The notes under the pieces: generated by a model
Database searches by the model: none
Told to the model about the DNA's origin: nothing
The model's input: only the letters and a program-made list of their open reading frames with translations
Origin: Azorinus chamasolen
Lineage: Eukaryota > Mollusca > Bivalvia > Cardiida > Solecurtidae
Length of the DNA: 64,000 nt
Direction: 5' to 3'
Assembly: GCA_963576725.1 (NCBI GenBank)
Contig: OY755240.1
Location: 64,506,412-64,570,411, forward strand
Position numbers and translations under genes: made by a program
Part shown: piece by piece, positions 32,715 through 43,331 of the stretch
Numbering within the stretch: the first letter of the stretch is position 1
Layout of the letters: every line of letters starts with the position of its first letter

Positions 32715-32956
32715 CACTTCGCTTGCTATTCACGTCAATATACCTACCTGTAAATAATGAAGACCCAGACGAGACAACTCCTGCAGGAGCTGTCTCATCA
32801 GGGTCTGCACTATTTACAAATTGAGTGCGCAACCAGTGCACTCCACAGCAGTGATTGCACAGCGAAATACTTGTACACAGTGAAGATGTATGTAATTATA
32901 CAACAGGGCATGGGCAAAGAAAGAGAAGTGTATTTTAAAATTCAGCAAGAGAAGAG
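32715..32956 (+). mobile_element. TTAA-I MITE
   Basis: TTAA at 32711-32714 and 32957-32960; 242 bp. The inverse of the copy at 19934-20175. The flank 'cagtgcactccacagcagtg' is conserved. Confidence 0.85.
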
Positions 32957-33149
32957 TTAAAGGGTGTGTAAATGTGATGCAAATTCAATTCAATAAAGAA
33001 TTGAATTGAAATGAAATGAAATGCAAATCAAGTATGAAATGATGTCATTTATGAATAACGAACAGCTATAAGTCATGCGACATACTTCAAGATAATTATC
33101 ATGATAACAGGGTGGATATAAACGGTATTTTGACATTGATTGATTGTAG

Positions 33150-33430
33150 ACTTAATATATAGATCTGATTCTAAAGTGTTTCTGCCATAGCCTAAACATA
33201 CCTATGCATGATGTCACCATTTGCCATACATAAACATATATATGCATGATGTCACCATAGCCTAAACATACATATGCATGATGTCACCATTTTCCATAGC
33301 CTAAACATACATATACATGATGTTACCTTAGCATAAACATACATATGCATGATGTCACCATTTGCCATAGCCTAAACATACATATGCATGATGTCACCAC
33401 TTGCCATAGCCTAAACATACATATGCATAC
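33150..33430 (+). repeat. 39-bp minisatellite grown inside a TTAA-G element
   Basis: Preceded by the G flank 'gattctaaagtgtttctgcc'. Unit 'atgcatgatgtcaccatttg' 'ccatagcctaaacatacat', about six copies, whose ends match G's own 'ctgccat..cc' and 'catgatgtca' words. Confidence 0.7.
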
Positions 33431-33432
33431 AT

Positions 33433-33593
33433 AGTGTTTTACACTGGGCATCTAAAAGAACCAGAGAAACTCGGTCGATAATAAGAGTAGGGCATCGCGC
33501 CCGGGTTTCTCTGTATCTTCTCCCCTCTCTCTAGTGAGTCCAATTAGCCCATAGTGAACAGAAACGGGCGTTAATCAACACAAACAAACAAAC
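33433..33593 (-). mobile_element. Dispersed repeat O, copy 2, inserted in the 39-bp array
   Basis: Reverse copy of 17509-17668. 'acatatgcat' flanks both sides within a few bases, consistent with a retroposon target duplication. Confidence 0.65.
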
Positions 33594-33749
33594 ATATGCA
33601 TGATGTCATCATTTGTTACGTGGATTTTCATCAAGTTTTTCATCGGTTGAATTTTCAAACAATTTAACAAATAATAAATTATTGAGTTTTCATACGATAT
33701 TTTGACATTAAAATGCATAAATCATGTTTGTCATTATCAGTACATGTAA

Positions 33750-33750
<1 letters not shown>

Positions 33751-33807
<57 letters not shown>

Positions 33808-33872
33808 TGTAGTAGTAGTAGTAGTAGAAGTAGTAGTAGTAGTAGAAGTAATAGTAGTAGGCGTAGAAGTAG
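33751..33872 (+). repeat. (TAG)n microsatellite
   Basis: Long AGT/TAG run with few changes; source of the Val, Ser and Thr homopolymer frames. Confidence 0.9.
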
Positions 33873-34086
33873 TATTTTTCACGACTTTACAAACAGGGTA
33901 GCCCTAGATCAAGCGGTTTCTATAAGATCCGTATGAGCTGTTTGCTAATGAAATAAGACAGATATGCCTGTACAGTTTCTGCCATCAACAACATTTTCTG
34001 TGTCCAAATGCCATAATGTCAACGAATTTAATTAATATTCATGATGTCATTATTTCTTATTACATGAATATTCATGGAGTAAAGGG
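33873..34086 (-). mobile_element. TTAA-G MITE
   Basis: 'gactttacaaacagggtagc', eroded hairpin, then 'atattcatgatgtcattatt' and 'attcatggagtaaaggg' before TTAA. Confidence 0.65.
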
Positions 34087-34090
34087 TTAA

Positions 34091-34475
34091 ACATGTGTCT
34101 CGAGAATAAATTTCGAGTGACTTATTTTGATACCAGCCTGAAGAAATGCAAAATAGAAGCCATAGCAAGAAATTTGAAAATGACACACGGCAGTGCACAA
34201 CACATCGGAAGCACACATGTCTTTTCCTTGCCTGTTCCACACCAATATCATTAAAGGCACTGCGACACTAAAAATGTCACGTAGTGCCTTAGGGTGTAGA
34301 ATATAAAGGAATTCTACAAACACCGATTAACAGCAAACGGAGAGCGTTCACGCACACACATACATCATACACATATACCATACATATACACGTAGAACTG
34401 TTCCTTGCATGCCCGACACTAATAGCATAGCTGCACCGTTAAACCAAGGTTGATTATTCTGTTCATTGTGTACAT
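34091..34475. other. No gene or repeat recognised
   Basis: Nothing supported seen. Confidence 0.35.
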
Positions 34476-34479
34476 ATTG

Positions 34480-34681
34480 ACTTAAAACCTCTCTATAACG
34501 AGACTAAATTGTGTTAATTAGTTGGTAGTAATGGCAGGTGGTTGCCTAAAGCAAGGTGAAAGTAAAACAGAATGCTTCTATAGGAGCGTTCTGTTTTACT
34601 TCCATCTTGCTTTAAGCAGCCACCTGCCTTTAACACAAAATACTTGATGTAATTTAGTGGCCGTTATAGAGAGTTTTACTG
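34480..34681. mobile_element. TA-A MITE
   Basis: Left end mutated ('acttaaaacctctctataac'), right end 'gttatagagagttttactg'. The core hairpin is nearly perfect around 'cttctataggagc'. Confidence 0.8.
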
Positions 34682-34888
34682 TACTTTAAAAAGTGAAAAA
34701 AGGCAAATTCTAAGGCATAACAATGATGTCGTCACTGGAATTGATATCATCACTATTTACGATCTAACTAAAATGTCTGTAAATCCGTGATAGATATAAT
34801 TATACAATGTAAGAAAAACAGACCGATATATGAAGTGAAAATGTCTCAATCATGTTTGTTATTACTGGTATATGTATATGTATGTATA

Positions 34889-34889
34889 T

Positions 34890-34927
<38 letters not shown>

Positions 34928-34985
34928 ATATTATTAATAATAATATTATTATCATCATCATTATCATTATCAACATCATCACCAT
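34889..34985 (+). repeat. (TTA)n/(ATC)n microsatellite
   Basis: Trinucleotide runs that explain the Tyr, Ile and Asn frames. Confidence 0.9.
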
Positions 34986-35059
34986 CCTCATCGTAGAAAG
35001 AAACAGACCGATATATGAAGTGAAAATACATGTATTTAACATTTGAAAGGTGCTTTTCA

Positions 35060-35135
35060 CCTTACTTTTGCCACTCCATGGTCGTTCCAAGGCGGCACTC
35101 CTGTCTTCATCTTATGTGTGTGTGTACCGTGTATC
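35060..35135 (+). repeat. Short copy of the Penelope-like 3' UTR
   Basis: 'acttttgccactccatggtc' and 'gttccaaggcggcact' match 47381-47410. Only the middle of the UTR is present. Confidence 0.5.
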
Positions 35136-35310
35136 TTGCACACTTTTGTACATTTGTATGTGTATAGCTCGAACCATTTGACCTGGACCCTGACCTACTT
35201 AATTTGCATAAATAAAAATTCGTAACATTGCACGGGTTTATCCTCGGCACGTGTCCCGGTAGGCAACTATGCATGGACACACTTTGTATGGTTTACACAT
35301 ACACGGGCTA

Positions 35311-35429
35311 ATTTCAGCGAGAATAGACTTCACGATTTACCGGCGGAGTTTTATTTATACAGCGTCATCACTCTCATTATGTATTCTGAATAAAGGTGCG
35401 GGTCCAGGTCAAATTGTTCGAGCTATACT
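35311..35429 (+). repeat. Dispersed repeat N, copy 2
   Basis: Same blocks as 571-699 ('ttaccggcggagtttta', 'cagcgtcat', 'cgagctatact'). Confidence 0.55.
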
Positions 35430-35845
35430 CGTGATATATATGGGTGTATGAGTGTTCAATAATTGTTGTGATATATATGTGTGTATGAGTGCTCTTCAAA
35501 TGTTGTGACTCGGTTCTCTTGGTGTTCATTTATGCTTAACATCTTTGGCAATCCTATCTTCTCTTCAGTCATATGTGCTCTTCTCTTTGTCGTGCTGCGT
35601 GTCTTAAACTCCAAACCATCCTGTTAAGTGTCACATTTCTCTAGACTCGGCCCAATCTATATATACTTTTTCAGTAAAATAGTTTGTGATGCTATGCCTT
35701 GTCATACTATGCGTATGCTAATTTGTCAGATCTTGTCCCTCTTTCTTTGTTGATGAGTTTTAGTTTAGGTTTAACGGCGCAGCTAGTATATTGTCGGTGT
35801 TGATCAAGCAAGGAATGAAGATGATTGCAATAGTTGATCAAATAT
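35430..35845. other. No gene or repeat recognised
   Basis: Nothing supported seen. Confidence 0.35.
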
Positions 35846-35849
35846 TTAT

Positions 35850-36092
35850 CCCTTTCCTTCATATAAACACCCTTTCGTGCATTTGCAAACAGAGAAGACC
35901 TAGATCAGACGGCTGCTATATGAGCCGTCTGATCATGGTGTGCTCTGGTTGCCGATTGATTTTAATAGATTTGTTTCTTTTGTTTCTAAAATGGCAAAAA
36001 TGTTCCACCTTCCATATTTCATTTTAACTATTTTGTCCATAAATATTCAGCAGGTATTGAAGTTTTGAAATAGATATAAAACAAGGAAAGGG
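35850..36092 (+). mobile_element. TTAA-F MITE
   Basis: TTAT at 35846-35849 and TTAA at 36093-36096. Ends 'cctttccttcatataaacac' and 'ataaaacaaggaaaggg'. Hairpin 'cagacggctgctatatgagc'. Confidence 0.8.
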
Positions 36093-36096
36093 TTAA

Positions 36097-36440
36097 ATGC
36101 AAATGTTTAAACAGATTAAAATATTTCTTTTTTATTTACTAATGATTAAGGTGAAAATCAAACACAGAGTCCCTACAGACACGATGATACACATGATCCA
36201 AATTTACTCTCTTATAAGAAATTAAAATAGAATGACAGAAGTGAGTGAAAAGCATAACAAATAACATGAGTTGGACTGTGAACGTGAACATTGTCATGAA
36301 AGCCTTTTGTGTAGGTGGGTGTGACGTTAGAACATCCTTTTTGCACTCGTCCAATTTATTACTTGTTGTCACGCTACAGGTGTGGATTTAGAGGGGGGCC
36401 TAAAATTGCCAAAACAATTTCAGTGATATATTAGATCTAT
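36097..36440. other. No gene or repeat recognised
   Basis: Nothing supported seen. Confidence 0.35.
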
Positions 36441-36443
36441 ATA

Positions 36444-36626
36444 CAGTAAAACCTCTCTATAACAACAACTAAATTGTGTTAATTAGTCGGTATTTAGAGC
36501 AGGTGGCTGCTTAAAGCAAGGTGAAAGTAAAACAGAACTTTTTAGGCCAGTGGGCGTAAATGTGCCCCCATAGGAGCGTTCTGTTCTACTTTCACCTTGC
36601 TTTAAACAGCCACCTGCCTTTCACAC
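36444..36626. mobile_element. TA-A MITE, right-truncated, with about 30-base insert near the centre
   Basis: Left end 'cagtaaaacctctctataac'. The left arm is interrupted after 'aacagaac' by 'tttttaggccagtgggcgta'-like sequence, then the arm returns as 'ataggagcgttctg'. The right inverted repeat is missing after 'cctgcctttcac'. Confidence 0.7.
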
Positions 36627-36799
36627 AGCTCTTTTTCAACACGTATTACAAACACACTATTTATTTATGTCCTCAAACATAAAGATCTACGCCCCCACCC
36701 CCAAAAAGGTATACGCACCCCCCCCCCCCAATCTGAAATCCTGGATCCGCACCTGTGCTAGATGGATATTAGCCCTTTGTCTGATGAATATTCATTTAA

Positions 36800-37033
36800 C
36801 CCCTTACTTCATGATTATCCATGAAATAAATAATGACACAATGAATGAGCATTAGTTTAATTTTATTTGTTATTATGACACGTGAACGCAGAAATTTCTG
36901 GCCATGGTAGAAACTGTAAAATCCCATAAGCAAACAGATCAAAACCCTGAACAGACGGATCCTATGGAAACATTCTGAACTGGGTCTACTCTGTTTGCAA
37001 AGACATAGAAAGACGTATTTATGGAGTAAAGGG
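36800..37033 (+). mobile_element. TTAA-G MITE
   Basis: TTAA at 36796-36799 and 37034-37037. Ends 'ccccttacttcatgattatc' and 'tttatggagtaaaggg'. Confidence 0.8.
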
Positions 37034-37037
37034 TTAA

Positions 37038-37220
37038 GAAATAATAATGACATCATGGATATTTGTTGGCTGAATTTATAATATTGCCTATGTACACAGG
37101 ATGTTTGGCTATGGCATAACGTGTAGAATCAAATCTATATATTCCATAAGCATACAAAGCAGACCCTGATCAGAGATTTCCTGTAGAACCAGACTGACTT
37201 TGGTCTACTCTATTTGTGCA
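37038..37220 (+). mobile_element. TTAA-G MITE, end-truncated, abutting the previous one
   Basis: 'ataatgacatcatggatatt', 'tacacaggatgtttggctat', 'cagaccctgatcagagattt'. Both ends are incomplete. Confidence 0.6.
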
Positions 37221-37266
37221 AGACATCAACATGCTATTCTATAATAGCCTTCAATAAAATGATATA

Positions 37267-37456
37267 CAGCAAAACCCACCAAAAAGGGGCATAATTCAGG
37301 GTGACAGAGGCAGGTGGCAGCTTAATGCAGGACGAAAGTTATGCAGAAAGCTCCTAGGAGCTTTCTGCATTACTGTCGTCCTGCATTAAGCAGCCACCTG
37401 CTTAAAAAGACAGAACTGTTTATTTATTAAGCGGTCGCATTAGAGGGGTTCTACTG
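37267..37456. mobile_element. TA-B MITE
   Basis: TA on both sides. Hairpin 'aagttatgcagaaagctcct' / 'aggagctttctgcattactg'. The centre is shortened to CTCCTAGGAG. Confidence 0.85.
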
Positions 37457-37469
37457 TATACTGAGACAC

Positions 37470-37590
37470 AGATAGGTGCGTAAATTAGAACATTTTCAAG
37501 AATAGCTCCTTTATTCTCTACCAAACCCGAGGTTGTAACCACGCTTTAGAATCGTCTCTTCGAGGCGGTCCTAAAGAGTGGTCACAACAT
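37470..37590. mobile_element. E-family MITE, partial
   Basis: 'acattttcaagaatagctcc', 'accacgctttagaatcgtct' and 'ctaaagagtggtcacaacat'. Ends are worn. Confidence 0.6.
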
Positions 37591-37621
37591 ATGGTTTGAT
37601 CCTTTGGTTTAGTTGTGAATG

Positions 37622-37667
37622 TGACAAGTAGCTTAACGCAGGTCAAAAGTAATGCAGAAAGCTCCTA
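37622..37667. repeat. Half hairpin of TA-B/D type ending at the centre
   Basis: 'gtagcttaacgcaggtcaaa' 'agtaatgcagaaagctccta', then unrelated sequence. The break falls at the palindrome centre. Confidence 0.6.
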
Positions 37668-37964
37668 ACCAAATATCTATTTTAATAATCCAATTTTCAT
37701 TTGAAGGGAGAATTCTGAAAGAATTACTTTGCCGATGCGACCGTTCAGAAATGATTTATGGAGCAAACAGTGTACATATACTAAAACTATAGGATTCCTT
37801 CAGGAACTCTCTGTTTTGGATATGCATGGTTTACCATCACGTGACGTGTCCCTTTTTAGGCCAGTTGGCGTGCCAATGTGTTCTAAATCCTCCTTTCTCT
37901 CCATTCACACAACCACAATTATGTTTTAGCATTTCGACTGTCTCGTTTTATACATGTATATGTA

Positions 37965-38253
37965 CAGTTGAACTTCGATATCTCGAACTTCAAGGGACTA
38001 TATAAATTAGTTCGAGATAACAGAAGTTCGAGTTATCCGAATTGTAATCTGGATAATTTCTCAAGTTCATAGCTTAATGCAGGTCTACGGTATTGCTGTA
38101 GAACTGCATTAAGCTGTGAAATGTGTTTCTAGATATGCGTAGTGATACATTTTAGAGCAATTTTGTATTGTAAGATTTTGGAAGGACTGAACTTTTAGTT
38201 CGAGTCATCCCGAAGTTCGAGTTATCCGAGTTCGAGATATCGAAGTTCAACTG
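37965..38253. mobile_element. TA-C MITE
   Basis: TA on both sides. Ends as in 11610-11928, but the centre is collapsed ('gcaggtctacggtattgctg'). Confidence 0.85.
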
Positions 38254-38607
38254 TACATGTATTATGAACCAATGTTATCTTCATTTGAAGGGATGCAATA
38301 ATTATTTTACCGATATGACCATTTGAAAGCAAACTGCAAACCCTGGTCATACGATCTCCTCCTAAATCATCTGGGTCTATTCTGCTTGACTGTGTCCCTA
38401 TTTAGGAACAATGCGTATAAAGTGGGATTAAACCCCATTCGTTGAGTAGAAAATTCGACCTATTCTTCGTTTCTGGGGTGAAAATGGGTATTTTATATGT
38501 GCAACCATTAAGCGACCATAAATTCAAAATACTGACTGAATATCAGATTTATCACGTACATTAAGTACAGTGACTCTTCTCTACGCCAGGCGTTCCAATT
38601 AGTATTA

Positions 38608-38811
38608 CAGTAAAACCTCTCCATAAGGGTCATTAAACTACATCAAATATTTTGTGTTAAAGGCATGTGGCTGCTTAAAGCAAGGTGAAAGTAAAACAGA
38701 ACGTTCCTATAGGGGCGTTCTGTTTTACTTTCACCTTGCTTTAAGCAGCCACCTGCCCCAAATACCAACTAATTAACACAATTTATTGACCGTTATAGAG
38801 AGGTTTTACTG
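38608..38811. mobile_element. TA-A MITE
   Basis: TA on both sides; core 'aacgttcctataggggcgtt'. Confidence 0.88.
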
Positions 38812-38834
38812 TATTACCAATGCCGCCGATCTTT

Positions 38835-38895
38835 AAAGACAGGCAGTAGCTTAATGCAGGGTAAAAGTCGTGCAAATAATTCCAAAAGGAGCTTT
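38835..38895. repeat. Half hairpin of TA-D type
   Basis: 'aggcagtagcttaatgcagg' 'gtaaaagtcgtgcaaataat'; the right arm is not recovered. Confidence 0.5.
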
Positions 38896-38914
38896 CACCA
38901 TGTACATGTATTAA

Positions 38915-39155
38915 TCATTTACTTAATATAGACGTCTTCTCACGCATCTGCAAATAGAGAAGACCCAGATCAGACGGCTCCTATAGGAGCTTTCTGACCA
39001 GGATAGGGTTTGTTTGCTAGTGGAATTGAAAGATCTGTTTCTTTGCTTTCTAAAATGGCTACAATGTTCCACCTTCCATATTTCATTATAACTATTTTGG
39101 ACATGAACATTCAGTAGGTATTGAAATTTGGAATACACATAGAACTTGGAAATGG
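38915..39155 (+). mobile_element. TTAA-F MITE
   Basis: TTAA at 38911-38914 and 39156-39159. Hairpin centre CTCCTATAGGAG; F flank 'ttccaccttccatatttcat'. Confidence 0.8.
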
Positions 39156-39224
39156 TTAAGAAGGCATCTGCCTAAAATGATTTGATTTCTATTTTTACTG
39201 ATAGTCCATTCTATTGGCGTTTAA

Positions 39225-39423
39225 CCATCTTTATGCGATTTGCGTACATACATGTATTTGCAAATAGTAAAGACCCATATGAGACATATCGTAGAGGGTC
39301 TGTTTCATACGGGTCTGCACTATTTGTCATTATAGTTCATGGGCTACAATTGATTCAGTTTTAGAATGATTCGGCTAATTAATATTCATAGTGAATGGAT
39401 TTTAATATTCACCATGAAAAGGG
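39225..39423 (+). mobile_element. TTAA-R MITE
   Basis: TTAA at 39221-39224 and 39424-39427. Ends 'ccatctttatgcgatttgcg' and 'attcaccatgaaaaggg'. Core 'gcaaatagtaaagacccata'. Confidence 0.7.
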
Positions 39424-39427
39424 TTAA

Positions 39428-39668
39428 CCCTTTCCTTCATATGAACGCCTTTTAAGCAACTGCAAACTGAGAAGACCCAGATCAGACGACTCCTATAGGA
39501 GCCGTCTGATTAGGGTCTACTTTGTTTGCTAATTGAATGTGATAGATCTGTGTATTTAGTTTCTAAAATAGCTACAATTGCCCACCTTCCATATTTCATT
39601 ATAACTGTTTTGTTCACGGATATTCAGTAGGTATTGAAATTTGGAATAAATATAGAACAGGGAAAGGG
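39428..39668 (+). mobile_element. TTAA-F MITE sharing TTAA with TTAA-R
   Basis: Left TTAA 39424-39427, right TTAT 39669-39672. Hairpin 'agacgactcctataggagcc'. Confidence 0.82.
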
Positions 39669-39934
39669 TTATATATTCAAATATAATGGTACACACTTAC
39701 CAATCATTAAAAATAGTTCTTGGACTTCGTGTATACAAAGAAGCACTAAATTATTGCTGTGTAGAATTAAATATACACTTTGAATTTGAGGAATGTTTCC
39801 TTTTTATAAGTAGTAGACAAATTAGGACTTTTTAGCAAAACTAGATAACCAGCACATTCACTGGGAATAGAAACAGGACGCTATGGTAGAGACCGATTTG
39901 AAAGAAGACTAAAAATTTGTAACTTTTGCAATAG

Positions 39935-40395
39935 TGTTGCTGAATCTAAATGTAATGTACGCACTGTGGCTATATGGGTTCGAGGACATGCTTCCCGGGA
40001 CAATTTAGAATTGTGCAGTTTTGACACAATTACGATAAACAGAGCATTTCGAGGGCTTGGTGCAAAACTATTCTAACTCCTTCACAAAGTGAAGGAGTTA
40101 GAATAGTTTTGCACCAAACCCTCGATTTGTTCCTACATGAGAAAATGCTCTATTTATTACAAATGTTTCAAAAGGAGACTTTTACATGCGTCAAATGGCG
40201 TCATTATGAGGGAATGGGTTAGATATTACATGTCAAGACAGAACGTTTATCATAGTCTACCCCATTAGCCTTCGAATTTTGTTCCATTGTGGCCATAATT
40301 ATGTTTTCACCTTTCAAATTGATGTTATGCACGTGCTAAGTGAGTATCGCTAGCTATGCCCTTGTATTGTGATGATTTTAACGTGGTAGAGGATG
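39935..40395 (+). mobile_element. hAT-like repeat S carrying TTAA-J, copy 1
   Basis: Shares with 51370-51755 its left words ('gctgaatctaaat', 'gtggctatat'), a J hairpin in the same place, and its right part ('acagaacgtttatca', 'ttttcacctttca', 'gcacgtgc', 'gtatcgctagcta'). The right end, read on the other strand, starts near CAGGGGCGTAGCTAGC in the better copy, as in hAT elements. Confidence 0.55.
40051..40126. mobile_element. Palindrome inserted in the J hairpin
   Basis: 'gagggcttggtgcaaaacta' 'ttctaactccttcac' mirrored by 'gtgaaggagttagaatagtt' 'ttgcaccaaaccctc'; loop of three bases. Its outer ends recall E ('ggtttggtg'). Confidence 0.75.
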
Positions 40396-40412
40396 AGTAT
40401 CAGTTTTATTTT

Positions 40413-40830
40413 AAGATGCCATTTCTTTACTCCAACTAGGGAATAGTTCATTTAGAATGCCATTTCTTTACTCCAACTAGGGAATAGTTCATTTAGGATG
40501 CCATTTCTTTACCCCAACTAGGGAATAGTTCATTTAGGATGCCATTTCTTTACTCCAACTAGGGAATATTTCATTTAGGATGCCATTTCTTTACTCCAAC
40601 TAAGGAATAGTTCATTTAGGATGCCATTTCTTTACTCCAACTAGGGAATAGTTCATTTAGAATGCCATTTCTTTACTCCAACTAGGGAATAGTTCATTTA
40701 AGATGCCAGTTCTTTACTCCAACTAGGGAATAGTTCATTTAGGATGCCAGTTCTTTACTCCAACCTCGGAGTAGTTCATTTAGAATGTCAATTCTTCTCC
40801 CCAGCTAGGAAAACAATTCATTTAGAAGTT
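40413..40830 (+). repeat. 41-bp tandem repeat, about ten copies
   Basis: Unit 'gatgccatttctttactcca' 'actagggaatagttcattta' 'g'. Nearly identical inside and diverging at the right edge. Spacing has no unique spacers. Confidence 0.92.
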
Positions 40831-41060
40831 TATACTGCTAGATCCAGTATGTTTAAACTCATCCAATTGTTTCATTAACCCAAAAGAAATGTTTTAAATC
40901 TAAGTCGATTAATCCACAAAGTTTTTAGAATACGTAGATCCAAGCAAATAATGCAGCGTTTAATTCAATCCCGATAATTTATGTTACATGATATACAAAT
41001 TTCCATTGAGATTACATTTGTTCGGTGGATGTTTTAGTTATTGAATTTAGGATGTATTAA

Positions 41061-41302
41061 CCCTTTCCCTCATATAAACGTGTTTTCACGCATCTGGAAA
41101 CAGAGTATGCCCAGATCAGACGGCTCCTATAGGAGCCGTCTGATCAGGATCTGCTCTGTTTGCTAATGGAATTTGATATATCTGTTTCTATACTTTTTAA
41201 AATCGTTACAATGTGTCACCTTCCATATTTCATTATAACTACTTTGTCCATGAATATTCAGTAGGTATTGAAAATTGTAATAAACACAGAACAGGGAAAG
41301 GA
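41061..41302 (+). mobile_element. TTAA-F MITE, best preserved copy
   Basis: TTAA at 41057-41060 and 41303-41306; 242 bp. Ends 'ccctttccctcatataaacg' and 'cacagaacagggaaagg'. Perfect core 'cagacggctcctataggagc'. Confidence 0.9.
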
Positions 41303-41357
41303 TTAACTGAAAAGGCATACACACTATCACATATACCAATTCTCATTATGCATTGAA

Positions 41358-41579
41358 TATGGTTCCCTGTCCTATATTTATTCCCAATTCCATGAATATT
41401 CATTGACAAAACAGTTATAATGAAATATGGCAAGTGGAACATTGTAACTATTTTAGCAAAATAAAGAAACAGAACTATCGAATTCCATAAGAAAACAGAG
41501 CAGACCTCGATCTCCTATAGGAGATATGTGTCTACTCTGTTTGAAAATGCGTGAAAATGCGTTTATATGAAGGAAAAGG
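41358..41579 (-). mobile_element. TTAA-F MITE
   Basis: 'ggttccctgtcctatattta' at the left, TTAA at 41580-41583 after 'gaaggaaaagg'. Centre CTCCTATAGGAG. Confidence 0.7.
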
Positions 41580-41583
41580 TTAA

Positions 41584-41815
41584 GTCAATAAAGAATCTTG
41601 AAACGTTTAGATAGTGATCTGTAGGTCCATTTTGGGTTGGCTGTCAAAACATGTTGAAGTTACGCCTGATGTTTTTGTACTTTTATTATATGTGAATATG
41701 TTTGTAGTTATTATTCATACGTCACAATCGTAAACTACTTACTTAATTACCCATTAGCAATCTCATTGTCAAATCTTTTCACGACTCAAGCATACACAGA
41801 ACGTCTTCATACCTG
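41584..41815. other. No gene or repeat recognised
   Basis: Nothing supported seen. Confidence 0.35.
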
Positions 41816-41817
41816 TC

Positions 41818-42010
41818 TTAAGCGGCCATCAAAAAGAGGTCTAATTATGGGTCTGTAAGACATGTGGTAGCTTAATGCATGTCAAAAGTAATGCAGAAAG
41901 CTCCTATAGGAGCTTTCTGCATTACTTTTGCCCTGCATTAAGCACCCACCTGCTTTTTAAGACTCCTATGTTCAATAAATGAATGGCCACTTAAGACATG
42001 CTATGCTGTA
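41818..42010. mobile_element. TA-B2 MITE
   Basis: 'cttaagcggccatcaaaaag', core 'agtaatgcagaaagctccta' and its mirror, 'ggccacttaagacatgctat'. Terminal CAGT is worn at the left. Confidence 0.7.
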
Positions 42011-42186
42011 TATCGGCACCCAATGTTAGCCAAGCGCAAAGTTTGAATCTGTGCGTGGGAAATAAACCCTCAACAATCTGCATAAGTAATACTCGCTCCT
42101 CACTCTCTCTCTCTCTCACTCTCTCTGAATATCAATTAAACAAAAAATGTACTAAAATGTATCACCAAAGAAAATGATTTATTATG

Positions 42187-42500
42187 ACAAACAGTGCAGA
42201 GCCTGATCAAAGGGTTCCCTCGGGAACCCTTTGGTGTGGGTCTACACGGTTTTGCAAAATTCTTATTTGCTCCATTACCGGACTTTAAGGGCCAACCCTT
42301 GGAATGCGTGAAATGAGTGTACTTGAATTTGCGAATAGTGTAGACCCAGATCAGAGGGCTCATACATGGGCCATCTGATTAGGGTCTGCACTGTTTGTTA
42401 TTCAATATCCTCTCACAGACTGTGTACCCTTTCATATTGAATGGGATCTGTCATTAATCACTGATGGGTCATTCCACCTTGAAATTCAATATTGAATGGG
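42187..42500 (+). mobile_element. TTAA-K MITE preceded by a reverse K core
   Basis: 42187-42255 is one K-type hairpin ('agggttccctcgggaaccct'). 42290-42500 is a second K with 'gtagacccagatcagagggc' and the flank 'gggtcattccaccttgaaat', ending at TTAA 42501-42504. Confidence 0.65.
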
Positions 42501-42571
42501 TTAAATAAGATGTCTTGGCTATAGGTTGTCAGCAATCAGATAAAATACATAATTTATACATGTACTTTACT

Positions 42572-43028
42572 CTTTCTCCGCTGTGAAAAAATACTAATGT
42601 CTGCTCCAGTTTTGATCTGGTGCAAGTTGATTATTTCCTATTCAATCAATCCAAGTTTTATACAGTATATGCCAAGTGTCCTGGCACAAACTTTTGAGAA
42701 ACTGTTGACCAAGTGTCAAACAGCTTGGATCCTCAGAGCTCAAGATCTAAATTTAAACATTTTCAAGCATAGCTCCTTCATTTCTCCATCAAACCCTATA
42801 CGGTGACCATTCTTTAGAATCGTCTCGAAGAGACGATTCTAAAGAGTGGTCACAGTATAGGGTTTGGTGGAGAAATGACGATTTTAGTATTTGGGTACGC
42901 ATCGTTATCTGTAGCTCTGGATCCTGATAAGAAGTTGAGTTACTTGACTAAGTGTCCAACAGCTTGGATCCGAATGAGACACCGACTGACTCAATGTCTC
43001 TTCTGGATTAAAGCTGTTTACAAATGTA
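42572..43028 (+). mobile_element. TTAA-H2 MITE interrupted by E
   Basis: 'aatgtctgctccagttttga', 'gtgtcaaacagcttggatcc', then E (42734-42919), then 'gatcctgataagaagttgag'. A second H core ('gtccaacagcttggatccga') follows at 42954, so two H copies may be joined. Confidence 0.65.
42734..42919. mobile_element. E-family MITE nested in TTAA-H2
   Basis: Ends CAGAGCT / AGCTCTG. 'gatcct' is duplicated at 42728-42733 and 42920-42925. Long palindrome 'ccattctttagaatcgtctc' / 'gagacgattctaaagagtgg'. Confidence 0.85.
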
Positions 43029-43033
43029 TTTAG

Positions 43034-43216
43034 CAGTAAAACCCTTCTAAACCGGACCCCCAATTTAGTATAAATATTTGTCTTAGAGACAAATTGCAGC
43101 ATAATGCAGGGTGAAAGTCATGCAGAAAGCTCCTATTTCACCCGCATTAAGCAGTAACCTGCGTAAAAGTATCTTAATTCTTCTTACTAGGATTCCGGTT
43201 TAGAGAGGTTTTACTG
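43034..43216. mobile_element. TA-D MITE, hairpin damaged on one side
   Basis: Ends 'cagtaaaacccttctaaacc' / 'ggtttagagaggttttactg'. The left arm reaches 'gcagaaagctcctatt'; the right arm resumes only at 'tcacccgcattaagc'. Confidence 0.75.
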
Positions 43217-43331
43217 TATAAGGGTAAACCTATTCTCTAATATACACAGTAAGAAATGCAGTGACAAACAGTTCTGATCCTGGTGAGATGTCACATTATT
43301 GTTTACTAAACTGTTTGACACCTGTGTTTAA

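Noticed and set aside
33679..33936. Thr, Val and Ser homopolymer frames
   Set aside because: Pure (TAG)n microsatellite. Similar frames at 34787-35046 and 53692-53998 come from (TTA)n.
40413..40830. Regular repeat array that could look like CRISPR
   Set aside because: Head-to-tail 41-bp units with no unique spacers, in a eukaryotic genome without cas genes. The same applies to the arrays at 19283, 23282, 27825 and 49324.
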